Source: Tritrichomonas musculus
Lineage: Eukaryota > Parabasalia > Tritrichomonadida > Tritrichomonadidae
Direction of reading: 5' to 3'
Assembly: GCA_039105265.1 (NCBI GenBank)
Contig: JAPFFF010000209.1
Coordinates: forward strand, 1 to 31,214
Length of the DNA: 31,214 bases
The notes beneath the pieces are model-generated. The model searched no databases, was not told where the DNA came from, and saw only the letters and a list, made by a program, of their open reading frames with translations. Position numbers and translations under genes: made by a program. How positions within the stretch are numbered: the first letter of the stretch is position 1; every line of letters starts with the position of its first letter. Of this stretch, positions 16,286 through 22,785 are shown piece by piece.

Positions 16286-18316
16286 TTATGCGTTTATTTG
16301 TGAACCAGCTGGAGATTCATCATCGATGTACTCTAATCCATTAAGTGAAAGTTTGAAGTAAGTATCCCTAGTTAAAAACAACTGGGGTGGAGGAGGTCTG
16401 ATTACATTACCAGATGGTTCAATTATGTGATAATAAGTGTCATTCTCACCTGTATATATTGGTTGACCATTTACTTGAACCTGAATGTTACCAAATCCAC
16501 CATCCAAACCATCATAACAATAACCAGCAGATGAACGTTCAGTTTGAATATTGAAAACAAAGCTAGAAGCATCACTTAAAGTATTCTTGTAGCGAACTCC
16601 ATTTGCATCATTCTTTGGCATAGTCATTGAGTCCTCAAATTCTTTAGTGCATTGTAATGATATTGCATCAAGGTCTCCAGCGGTTAATTGATTCTCAAAG
16701 AATCTTGCACCAATTGTTGAAACATTTTCATCTGGGAAGTTCTTTCCGCCAATATTGAGATAACAATTTTGATATACTGGATTTTCGAAAACAGTGAGGT
16801 CATTATGATGCTTTGGAAACATAATTGACATTGTTGTAACATTAATTAATGGAATATTCAATGTTGACTTAATTCCATTTGCGGCAGGAGCAATTGGGAA
16901 TGAATGGTAATCAACTTTCTGAGATGGGATTATAATTCCTTCACGGAGAATATTTTCAATTCCTCTTCTAGTAGATTCACAGACACCATAACCTTGCATA
17001 TTTGATTTACATAATGTGATTGTCATTCTGTTTACAGTTAATGTAGCTTTCTGTGATGAATATGTTTCGTTATGAAGTTGTGATTTAGCATCATGAATTG
17101 ATTGAAGAGTCTGCTTAGCAGAAACAACTGGCGTTTTAACAATTTGCCAAGCATAATATCTTCCATTCTTGTCAGAATGATTTAATGGAGGTAATGTTAC
17201 AGCAGGATTATGAACACAAATTTCTTCATCAGTTGCACCTGGTTGGAGTCCAAATTCTTCAAATTCTTCCTTTGTGTAACTGAAATTGAATTCCAAATCT
17301 GTAAGAATATCAGTGTAACCAGTACTTCCATCATCATTATCCCATTGTTCACCAATTCGATATTGAATCTTGTATTTAACAGGTGTTGGAGTTGGTTCAG
17401 GAGATGGGTCTGGAGTTGGTTCAGGAGATGGTTCGGGAGATGGGTCTGGAGATGGAGTTCCAGGTCCTGGTATAATAGCTTCATTACCAATTTGTGTAAA
17501 TTGATGTTTCAAATGACCGCGAGCTTTAATTTCTTTCAATCGTTCTAATTCAGCAGATGTAACAGAATCATTATCTTCAAGATAAGCCTTTGTTTCAGCA
17601 ACAGTATAAGGGTCAATTGCTGCCCAAACTAATCCTGCAGGAGTTACTTGGAAACGAATTGATAAATCACCTATGATTCCATTTGGGAATAAATCGAAAG
17701 CTTGAAGGGCAAGTAAATCATCAAATGGAACGTTCAAATCAAATTCAACTTGTGATTTACCATTAGATTTGAATGAATTTAGATTAACATAAGTACCTGC
17801 AACAGTTTGTGAATAATTTGAAACGTTTTCCCAAAGTGAATGAACAAATCGTCTTCGCTTTTTTTCAGTTTCTGGTTTCACAGCAGAGTATAAAAATCCT
17901 TCTCGAACACATTCGTTTTGCTGATATCCAACATTTACATTATTATGAAGAATTTCCAATCTGTCGAATAATTGATTTGAAGATTTAAGTCCGACGAATA
18001 ATTTGTAGAAGTTATTTGGGTCATCAATTTGTTGTAATTTAGCTAAATCAGTATTCAATTGTAAATCCAATTTGACATGAAATGTTAAGAATCCTTTATC
18101 AACATCAGATATGAAATGGTCTGGATGCGTTAAACTGATTTGAGAATATTGTCCTTGATGAAATGGTGCAGGTTGGTCATGACAATCAACAGTTCTGAAT
18201 GAAAATGAGCGTGTACCATCATTAGTATTAATCATTTCACGCATCTTATTAAATGTATCAAGAACGTTTCCTGCTTCAATTTTGTAATTATGTGCTCTTT
18301 CGTTGCGATACAACAT
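16286..18316 (-). CDS. Major capsid protein, double jelly-roll type
   Basis: I chose the ATG at 18314-18316 (676 residues); the frame extends upstream only to a TTG. The protein resembles Polinton major capsid proteins. Characteristic blocks are L-F-V-G-L-K-S-S-N-Q-L near 100, the Q-Q-N-E-C-V-R-E-G-F segment near 130, and the segment with V-P-F-D-D-L-L-A-L-Q followed by F-P-N-G. These fit a double jelly-roll shell subunit. A Pro-rich stretch of P-S/T-P-E/D repeats at about residues 286-311 interrupts the fold, probably as a surface loop or a linker. The gene is divergent from the 87-aa amphipathic protein, 42 bp away. The fold is inferred from similarity by eye. Confidence 0.8.
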   Translation of the reverse strand: MLYRNERAHNYKIEAGNVLDTFNKMREMINTNDGTRSFSFRTVDCHDQPAPFHQGQYSQISLTHPDHFISDVDKGFLTFHVKLDLQLNTDLAKLQQIDDPNNFYKLFVGLKSSNQLFDRLEILHNNVNVGYQQNECVREGFLYSAVKPETEKKRRRFVHSLWENVSNYSQTVAGTYVNLNSFKSNGKSQVEFDLNVPFDDLLALQAFDLFPNGIIGDLSIRFQVTPAGLVWAAIDPYTVAETKAYLEDNDSVTSAELERLKEIKARGHLKHQFTQIGNEAIIPGPGTPSPDPSPEPSPEPTPDPSPEPTPTPVKYKIQYRIGEQWDNDDGSTGYTDILTDLEFNFSYTKEEFEEFGLQPGATDEEICVHNPAVTLPPLNHSDKNGRYYAWQIVKTPVVSAKQTLQSIHDAKSQLHNETYSSQKATLTVNRMTITLCKSNMQGYGVCESTRRGIENILREGIIIPSQKVDYHSFPIAPAANGIKSTLNIPLINVTTMSIMFPKHHNDLTVFENPVYQNCYLNIGGKNFPDENVSTIGARFFENQLTAGDLDAISLQCTKEFEDSMTMPKNDANGVRYKNTLSDASSFVFNIQTERSSAGYCYDGLDGGFGNIQVQVNGQPIYTGENDTYYHIIEPSGNVIRPPPPQLFLTRDTYFKLSLNGLEYIDDESPAGSQINA
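17385..17460. repeat. Short tandem repeats coding a Pro-rich linker
   Basis: Degenerate units of GGAGATGGGTCTGGAGTT type on the plus strand encode alternating P-S-P-E, P-T-P-D and similar units in the capsid protein on the minus strand. The Trp/Arg-rich frame on the other strand is only the complement. Such repeats readily change copy number. Confidence 0.7.
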
Positions 18317-18353
18317 TTTGAATAACAAAAAAAGTACTATTATGGGTCTTTTT

Positions 18354-18360
18354 TCATAAT
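18354..18360 (+). promoter_or_regulatory. Initiator-like TCATAAT at a start codon
   Basis: TCATAAT fits the T. vaginalis initiator consensus TCAYWWY (known) and overlaps the ATG of the 87-aa gene at 18359. Trichomonas transcripts often begin only a few bases before the ATG, so this could be the start site. Confidence 0.4.
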
Positions 18361-18622
18361 GAAAACAATGGGTATCGGAATCTTCAAAAAAATGAAAAAC
18401 GCTTTTAAATCTGTAGGTAATACAATAAAGAATGTTGCAACTAAGGTTGGTAAAGCACTTCCCAAAGTTGTTGAAGTTGGTAAAAGAGTAACTAATGCTG
18501 TAAAACCTGTTTTGGGTGGAATACCTCTTATTGGTGATGCTGTTAGAGCAATTGATACAGGATTAAATTTTGCTGACAAAGGTCTTAAAATTGGTAAAAG
18601 TTTAATTGATGAAGTAGCATGA
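18359..18622 (+). CDS. Small basic amphipathic protein, pVI-like
   Basis: The 87-aa protein opens with a Lys-rich amphipathic helix (G-I-G-I-F-K-K-M-K-N-A-F). A repeated pattern V-x-x-K-V-G-K-A follows, then a Pro/Gly hinge (V-L-G-G-I-P-L-I-G-D) and a second helix. It lacks a plain transmembrane segment. Such small basic helical proteins beside a capsid gene recall adenovirus protein VI and other membrane-lytic or capsid-internal peptides; homology is not shown. It is divergent from the capsid gene and 30 bp ahead of the 153-aa coiled-coil gene. The ATG is supported by an overlapping initiator-like motif. Confidence 0.7.
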   Translation: MKTMGIGIFKKMKNAFKSVGNTIKNVATKVGKALPKVVEVGKRVTNAVKPVLGGIPLIGDAVRAIDTGLNFADKGLKIGKSLIDEVA

Positions 18623-18652
18623 AAATGATTAAATTGTATTTTTTTATTTTAA

Positions 18653-19114
18653 ATGGATTTGAAAGTAATTAATGAAATAACTACTGAAATAAAGAATTTT
18701 AAATCAATTGAGGAGTTCAATCTGTACTATCAGAAACACAAAGATGACATGAACAACCAGACGACTCAATATCTAAATCGGGTTTACAAAATTGTTACAC
18801 CAGATGGTGTTGAATACAGAATCACAAAAAAGAATTGTCAAAAAGAAGGTACAAAACGAGTTGGGGGAGATATATTTTTAAAGAAAGTTGTCAAAACTAA
18901 TGAATTGAAAGAACTTGAACAAGATGTTATTAAAGCAGATATTGAGAATCTCAAAAGTATGTTCTCACAAAATTTGTCAACTTTTGATAACGAGATTAAA
19001 GATTTGAAACAAAGCTATGAACTTAAATTCACAACATTAGATAAAAAAATTGCTGAATTAACCAATACTGTAAATCAGATTGCCAAATATATTAACCAAC
19101 AAATGTTGGATTAG
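18653..19114 (+). CDS. Coiled-coil protein with small N-terminal domain
   Basis: The 153-aa protein has a compact N-terminal domain (about residues 15-75) with aromatic F-N-L-Y-Y and a V-Y-K-I-V-T-P-D-G-V-E-Y-R-I-T-K-K-N strand-turn-strand segment. A long coiled coil follows from about 80 to 150. I believe this N-terminal pattern recurs in T. vaginalis Mavericks, but I cannot name a function. It lies downstream of the amphipathic gene on the same strand and converges with the 88-aa gene across a short palindrome. A virion or DNA-binding adaptor role is possible. Confidence 0.6.
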   Translation: MDLKVINEITTEIKNFKSIEEFNLYYQKHKDDMNNQTTQYLNRVYKIVTPDGVEYRITKKNCQKEGTKRVGGDIFLKKVVKTNELKELEQDVIKADIENLKSMFSQNLSTFDNEIKDLKQSYELKFTTLDKKIAELTNTVNQIAKYINQQMLD

Positions 19115-19121
19115 ATTTCGC

Positions 19122-19135
19122 AGCTTGCTCAAGCT
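19122..19135. terminator. AGCTTG-CT-CAAGCT hairpin between convergent genes
   Basis: A perfect 6-bp stem with a 2-nt loop lies between stops at 19114 (plus) and 19150 (minus). Being symmetrical it could end transcripts from both sides; this is inferred from position. Confidence 0.35.
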
Positions 19136-19149
19136 AAAATATAAATATT

Positions 19150-19416
19150 TTAGATTTTATCGCATCGAGGGACAACTGAATGATTTAATGAATAAGTGTG
19201 AAAATTCAATTTTTTTGTTGTTGATACTTGAGGTTCATGTTGAATACTTCCTTTATCCTCGTATTTCTTAACAGTTGGTGCAGAATTAATTCTGGTACGT
19301 TCTTTTTGCATTTTAAGTTGTAATCTATCGTAGTGATTCATTCTTTTATCATCATGAATGGTTCGTTTTTGTTCGTAACTCGTAGAGTTTGAACTCACTT
19401 GTGAGTGAAAGGACAT
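19150..19416 (-). CDS. Small polar, basic protein (88 aa)
   Basis: Unrecognised. The protein is Ser/Thr/His/Lys-rich, with a basic central segment (L-K-M-Q-K-E-R-T-R-I-N) and no hydrophobic helix. I accept it as a gene because it fills an otherwise empty slot neatly. Its ATG is 15 bp from the divergent 76-aa gene, the same arrangement as at 10006/10021, and its stop is 35 bp from that of the convergent gene. It might bind nucleic acid, but only composition suggests so. Confidence 0.5.
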   Translation of the reverse strand: MSFHSQVSSNSTSYEQKRTIHDDKRMNHYDRLQLKMQKERTRINSAPTVKKYEDKGSIQHEPQVSTTKKLNFHTYSLNHSVVPRCDKI

Positions 19417-19431
19417 TTTTGCTTCGATTAA

Positions 19432-19662
19432 ATGTCTGAATTAAACGAATATAAGAAGGAGATTCCTGAACTTAAACGTATCAAACGAACCCTCAAAGAA
19501 AAATGTTATGATTACAAGCAACATCTAAATAATGTCAAATCTGGAATGCTTGGTTCCAGTGGGCTTGCTGTTCGTGAATCATTAATTGAAGATATTAATT
19601 CATTAAAGGAAAAAGTAAAAAAATTGGAAAACGAATTGAATGAATTAGCTAACAAGGATTGA
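19432..19662 (+). CDS. Small coiled-coil protein (76 aa)
   Basis: Almost the whole protein is charged helix with heptad-like Leu/Ile spacing (residues 10-35 and 48-73), broken by a short Gly/Ser turn near 37-45. This suggests a helical hairpin or a dimerising coil. It opens the plus-strand run that continues through the 201-aa and 43-aa genes to the packaging ATPase. No function is recognised. Confidence 0.55.
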   Translation: MSELNEYKKEIPELKRIKRTLKEKCYDYKQHLNNVKSGMLGSSGLAVRESLIEDINSLKEKVKKLENELNELANKD

Positions 19663-19699
19663 GTAATCTACGAATAAAGGTTTTTTTAGATTGAAATCA

Positions 19700-20305
19700 A
19701 TGTCGAATGTATTACGGAAAGCAAGAATATTAAGTTCTGAAAATGATGCTTCGGTAAAACAGAGCCAAGAAACTAATGTTGAAATCAAAATCAAACCATC
19801 GAATTCACAACCGGTTGGTCAACCAATTAGTCAACCTGTTTATTACCCAAATGTTCCCCAAATGAATTCACAATCTAGGGACGTAAATTTTACTATACCG
19901 GAGGAGAATTCTCAATATCAATTTCAACCTCCAACAAGCAATCTTTCCCAAGACCGTGGAATTGCAGATTTGGGAAATGAAATTGAGGATTTGACTGTCA
20001 AGAACAAATTTTTAGAATTACTGGTCGAAATGTATTCTGAAAATCCATTGAAAATCAATTCATACGTTGTTTGTAAATCATCTCTTTTGATGAATATGAT
20101 TAAATTGTTAACTGATTGTGACAAAGTTGATTTTGTAATTGAAGATGATGAACCTGGTTGCTGTTTGGGAACTACTTCAAAATTTATCAAAATTGACAAA
20201 ATTATTGTTACCAAAGATGGTAAATCAGAAGAATTGAAATACTGTTATAATAATATTTACACCGAGTTTGTGAAATACTCCATATCATTAAAATACTGTT
20301 ATTAA
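19700..20305 (+). CDS. Unknown protein with Pro/Gln-rich N-terminus (201 aa)
   Basis: I start it at the ATG at 19700; an in-frame TTG three codons upstream is less likely. Residues 1-85 are low-complexity (Gln, Pro, Ser, Asn). Residues 90-201 look folded, with a helix of leucines and then beta-rich segments containing a C-C-L-G pair and several Tyr near the end. No domain is recognised. It lies in the plus-strand cluster ending in the ATPase, so a virion or packaging accessory role is plausible but not shown. Confidence 0.55.
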   Translation: MSNVLRKARILSSENDASVKQSQETNVEIKIKPSNSQPVGQPISQPVYYPNVPQMNSQSRDVNFTIPEENSQYQFQPPTSNLSQDRGIADLGNEIEDLTVKNKFLELLVEMYSENPLKINSYVVCKSSLLMNMIKLLTDCDKVDFVIEDDEPGCCLGTTSKFIKIDKIIVTKDGKSEELKYCYNNIYTEFVKYSISLKYCY

Positions 20306-20321
20306 AATTATTCTTTTAAAA

Positions 20322-20453
20322 ATGTTAACTGAAATTCTTTTGGGAACTATTTTGGTTGTTCATGTTATTGAATTGTGTGTAATAATTACTGTTTTCAAAG
20401 AAGATGAACCCCCTGAACTCACAGAGGAGATGCGCTCGAAGCTTTACTCATAA
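20322..20453 (+). CDS. Small membrane protein (43 aa)
   Basis: This short frame fits exactly between the 201-aa gene (16 bp upstream) and the ATPase gene (3 bp downstream). Residues 4-25 form a hydrophobic stretch (I-L-L-G-T-I-L-V-V-H-V-I-E-L-C-V-I-I-T-V) suitable for one membrane-spanning helix. An acidic, polar tail with E-D-E-P-P-E-L-T-E-E follows. A single-helix protein next to a packaging ATPase would suit a virion membrane or assembly factor. Length alone makes it uncertain. Confidence 0.5.
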   Translation: MLTEILLGTILVVHVIELCVIITVFKEDEPPELTEEMRSKLYS

Positions 20454-20454
20454 T
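20448..20454 (+). promoter_or_regulatory. Initiator-like TCATAAT before the ATPase gene
   Basis: TCATAAT matches the Trichomonas TCAYWWY initiator (known) and ends two bases before the ATG at 20457. It overlaps the stop of the 43-aa frame, so the match may be partly fortuitous. Confidence 0.35.
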
Positions 20455-20456
20455 AA

Positions 20457-21371
20457 ATGAAACCCAGCAAATTTGATTACAAAACAATATTTTTTTCAGA
20501 TACTTCTGACTATGATGATGACTTTGAGTCATTCGAAGAACACAAGATGATTATGAAGCCTATTATGATTGAAAAGCCCTTTGATATTGATTTTGAAATG
20601 AATCGAGCGTACAAAAAAAATGAATCAAAAATAATGTCAGAATCTATTCGTCCAATTGGTCCTGGAATCTATGCTAATTATAATTCTCTAAACATTATTG
20701 TTGGAGCACAGGGTAAAGGTAAATCACACATTGTATTAAGAGATATAATTCAAATATCTCGATTGAAGGAGTCAAATGTACATCAAATTGTGTATATTAG
20801 CAAGAATGGAGTTATAAATGATTCTACATTTGAAGCTCAACGCGAATTGATAAATTTACCTGTGAAAGTTGTTTCCGACACAAATGCTGAAGCTTATTTA
20901 AAAGAATTGGATTTATGGAAGGAATTATACGTCAGATATACAAGTGTTGGGAGGATTACAATTAATGAAGATAAACTAGAAAAAATGTTTCAATTCCTTA
21001 ATATCAATAAACTTGGAAAACCAAACGTTCCATTAAATACAATAATTCTGTGTGAAGACTTCATTAAATCGAAATTGTTAAAATCTGCTTACTTCACAAA
21101 TTATATAACTCAATTGAGACACAAACATTCAATCGTTTATGTGAACGTTCAATTCTTCAAAGCGATTCCAACAGATTATAAGAATAATTGTACTTCATTC
21201 TTTATTTTCAATGGATTCTCAAGGCAAAAGTTGAATTACATATATCAACAAGTTGTTATGCCAGTTGAATTTGAAGATTTGTGGAGACAATATAATCGAA
21301 TGAAGAATCATGATTTTGTTTTGGTGAATACACGAGAAGGAAGTATTGAATTTATAAGATTCAACCAGTAA
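20457..21371 (+). CDS. Genome-packaging ATPase, FtsK/HerA (A32-like)
   Basis: The 304-aa protein has a Walker A loop G-A-Q-G-K-G-K-S at residues 83-90 and a Walker B strand with acidic end, T-I-I-L-C-E-D, at about 195-201. A following Q near 232 in V-Y-V-N-V-Q fits the sensor of the A32/FtsK-HerA group. Such ATPases pump DNA into preformed capsids in Polintons, adenovirus-like and large DNA viruses (known). An acidic N-terminal extension of about 60 residues precedes the core. It is the last gene of the plus-strand run and converges with the 153-aa minus-strand gene across an 18-bp palindrome. Confidence 0.88.
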   Translation: MKPSKFDYKTIFFSDTSDYDDDFESFEEHKMIMKPIMIEKPFDIDFEMNRAYKKNESKIMSESIRPIGPGIYANYNSLNIIVGAQGKGKSHIVLRDIIQISRLKESNVHQIVYISKNGVINDSTFEAQRELINLPVKVVSDTNAEAYLKELDLWKELYVRYTSVGRITINEDKLEKMFQFLNINKLGKPNVPLNTIILCEDFIKSKLLKSAYFTNYITQLRHKHSIVYVNVQFFKAIPTDYKNNCTSFFIFNGFSRQKLNYIYQQVVMPVEFEDLWRQYNRMKNHDFVLVNTREGSIEFIRFNQ

Positions 21372-21422
21372 GTACAAAAAAAATATTTTGGCTATGCTAA
21401 ATCCGCTAGGAACCATACACAA

Positions 21423-21440
21423 TTAACAGTTAACTGTTAA
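21423..21440. terminator. 18-bp perfect palindrome between convergent genes
   Basis: TTAACAGTTAACTGTTAA is its own reverse complement. It lies between the ATPase stop (21371) and the minus-strand gene end (21462), with A-runs on both sides (21376-21383 and 21447-21453). It could be a two-way 3'-end signal or a protein-binding dyad. Confidence 0.4.
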
Positions 21441-21461
21441 ATAGACAAAAAAATATTCAAT

Positions 21462-21923
21462 TTATTCATCAAGAACAATATCTTGATGGTTTCCTTTAAA
21501 TATTTGTGGTTCAGGTATTTCATATTTCTCACGAAGTTTCAAAATCATTTCTTGATTTGATTTGTTAATTCGTTCAATTGAATAATTGTAAAACGAATGT
21601 TCTTTAAATGTTTGAACATCTGTGTTACCATTAACAAATGTTTCAAAAGAATTTATGTTAATCCTTCGTCGGAGATTTGATGTTAGAATTACATGTTCAA
21701 GATTCATATCTTTCAATTGATTTGGATAAATTCGTGTGATTTTTTTGTCGGAATTGGTTAATGAAATGTATAACACACGAACAAGGTAAGTACCTTTTCC
21801 GATATTAATTGGAAATCGTTCACAAAGTAATGTAAAATCACATTTTTGATATTCATTTGGATTTGGTAATAATGAGATTAATGAATTGATGTATTCATAT
21901 ACTCGAAGGTTAGATGTTGTCAT
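21462..21923 (-). CDS. Unknown 153-aa protein
   Basis: Unrecognised. The protein has a mixed helix and strand pattern, with a central basic L-R-R-R-I-N-I-N segment and an acidic C-terminus. The opening M-T-T-S-N resembles that of the neighbouring 131-aa HNH-like protein (M-T-T-N-Y). This gene, the HNH-like gene and the KilA-N gene form a row of minus-strand genes with similar A/T-rich leaders, which looks like an accessory cargo block. Confidence 0.5.
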   Translation of the reverse strand: MTTSNLRVYEYINSLISLLPNPNEYQKCDFTLLCERFPINIGKGTYLVRVLYISLTNSDKKITRIYPNQLKDMNLEHVILTSNLRRRININSFETFVNGNTDVQTFKEHSFYNYSIERINKSNQEMILKLREKYEIPEPQIFKGNHQDIVLDE

Positions 21924-21980
21924 TTGATTACAAAATAAAAAATTGAAAATAAATTTTAAAAATTGAGTTTCGGAAGAAAT

Positions 21981-22005
21981 GCAAAAAAAATAATTGTTAA
22001 TTGAT
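21981..22005 (-). terminator. 3' module of the second HNH gene
   Basis: On the plus strand this is GC followed by eight A, then a T/A-rich stretch, ending at the stop codon. The same module, with two extra T, occurs at 22759-22785 after the KilA-N gene. On the coding strand it gives a T8 run ending in GC shortly past the stop. Confidence 0.4.
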
Positions 22006-22401
22006 TTAATAAATTATACCAGATGGTGTATAACGTACACATCGAGAATCATTAGTCCAACAAAGATTGTCAATATGATAATCAAATTTGTTATGATTAA
22101 TATGCTTAACAAATTTATAATTATTAGGGTTTGGAATAAATTGTTTAGCGATTAATTCATGTTTTTTATATAATTTTCCGTTCAATTTAACATGTGGACA
22201 ATTGTTTTTCATGATTTCTTCTAAAACACGTTCACCACGACCCAGTGTAATAATAAATGGAAATTCGGTTTGAATTGCATACTTGTATTCAAAATTAAGT
22301 AATGGAACATAAGTAGTATCAGGTTTTGATTCAATTATATATTTCAAAAATTCATCAAATATAATTTCGTCAGCATATTCATGAATGTAATTTGTTGTCA
22401 T
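22006..22401 (-). CDS. Short HNH-like endonuclease relative
   Basis: This 131-aa protein is related to the 190-aa HNH protein at 15663. Both have a V-P-L-L start segment, a strand with F-P-F, then K-L-Y-K-K-H-E-L-I-A-K-Q-F-I-P (His81), a K-H-I-N-H block (Asn102, His103) and Y-H-I-D-N-L-C-W (Asn112). It ends soon after the HNH core and so lacks the longer C-terminal part of its relative. It could be a compact nuclease or a DNA-binding derivative. A leader very similar to that of the KilA-N gene precedes it. Confidence 0.65.
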   Translation of the reverse strand: MTTNYIHEYADEIIFDEFLKYIIESKPDTTYVPLLNFEYKYAIQTEFPFIITLGRGERVLEEIMKNNCPHVKLNGKLYKKHELIAKQFIPNPNNYKFVKHINHNKFDYHIDNLCWTNDSRCVRYTPSGIIY

Positions 22402-22410
22402 TTTATAGTA

Positions 22411-22451
22411 GAAAAAAAATTAAAAAAAATTAAATTTGAAAAATTAATTTT
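22411..22451 (-). promoter_or_regulatory. A/T-rich leader shared with the KilA-N gene
   Basis: The stretch upstream of the second HNH gene is nearly identical to 23576-23618 upstream of the KilA-N gene: an A-run, TTAA, a second A-run, then TTAAATTTGAAAAAT (plus strand). Shared non-coding leaders suggest a common promoter or a duplicated expression cassette. Confidence 0.4.
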
Positions 22452-22500
22452 GAGAAGATGACAAAAAAATAATTTCTAAACAGATTTTTTTTCCGGTTAG

Positions 22501-22760
22501 TTTTGACATTGATTCCAGACATTGGTTATCAACATTTATTCGAGCGGAGGATTTCCTACGGACATTTTTGACATTGGTTTCAGACCTTAGTTATCAACAT
22601 TTATTCACTGGTCGGAATTCCGGCTAACGATTTTAACATTGGTTTTACAGCTTGGTTATCAACATTTATTCGTTAGTGCATTTTCGCACCGACCGATTTG
22701 ACATTGATTTTCATAGTTGGTTATCAACATTTATTCGTGTAGGAGTTTTCTCCTAGACGC
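22501..22760. repeat. Four-unit 65-bp repeat array with variable hairpins
   Basis: Four units start at 22501, 22566, 22631 and 22696, an exact 65-bp period. Each begins with TTTTGACATTG (one base varies in units 3 and 4) and includes an invariant TTATCAACATTTATTC at 22526, 22591, 22656 and 22721. The last 24 bases of each unit vary in sequence but keep a small inverted repeat: AGGA-TT-TCCT, CGGAATTCCG, GTGC-ATTTTC-GCAC and TAGGAG-TTTT-CTCCTA. It lies between the 3' end of the KilA-N gene and the leader of the HNH-like gene and contains no frame of note. It may be an iteron-type control or replication region, or the source of structured RNA. Confidence 0.9.
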
Positions 22761-22785
22761 AAAAAAAATAATTTTGTTAATTGAT
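22759..22785 (-). terminator. 3' module of the KilA-N gene
   Basis: GC plus eight A and a T/A-rich stretch on the plus strand, up to the stop codon at 22786. It is a close copy of 21981-22005. It is followed, in the direction of transcription, by the TAGGAG hairpin of the 65-bp array. Confidence 0.4.

Noticed and set aside
17210-17548. Plus-strand Trp/Arg-rich protein, and a Leu/His-rich minus-strand frame at 17197-17490
   Set aside because: Both are shadows of the Pro-rich repeat in the capsid gene.
18340-18579. Minus-strand 79-aa hydrophobic frame
   Set aside because: It lies fully opposite the 87-aa amphipathic gene, which has the better start context.
22501-22760. CRISPR array
   Set aside because: Regular repeats and variable spacers suggest it at first, but there are only four units, the spacers are themselves inverted repeats, no cas genes are present and the setting is a eukaryotic Maverick.
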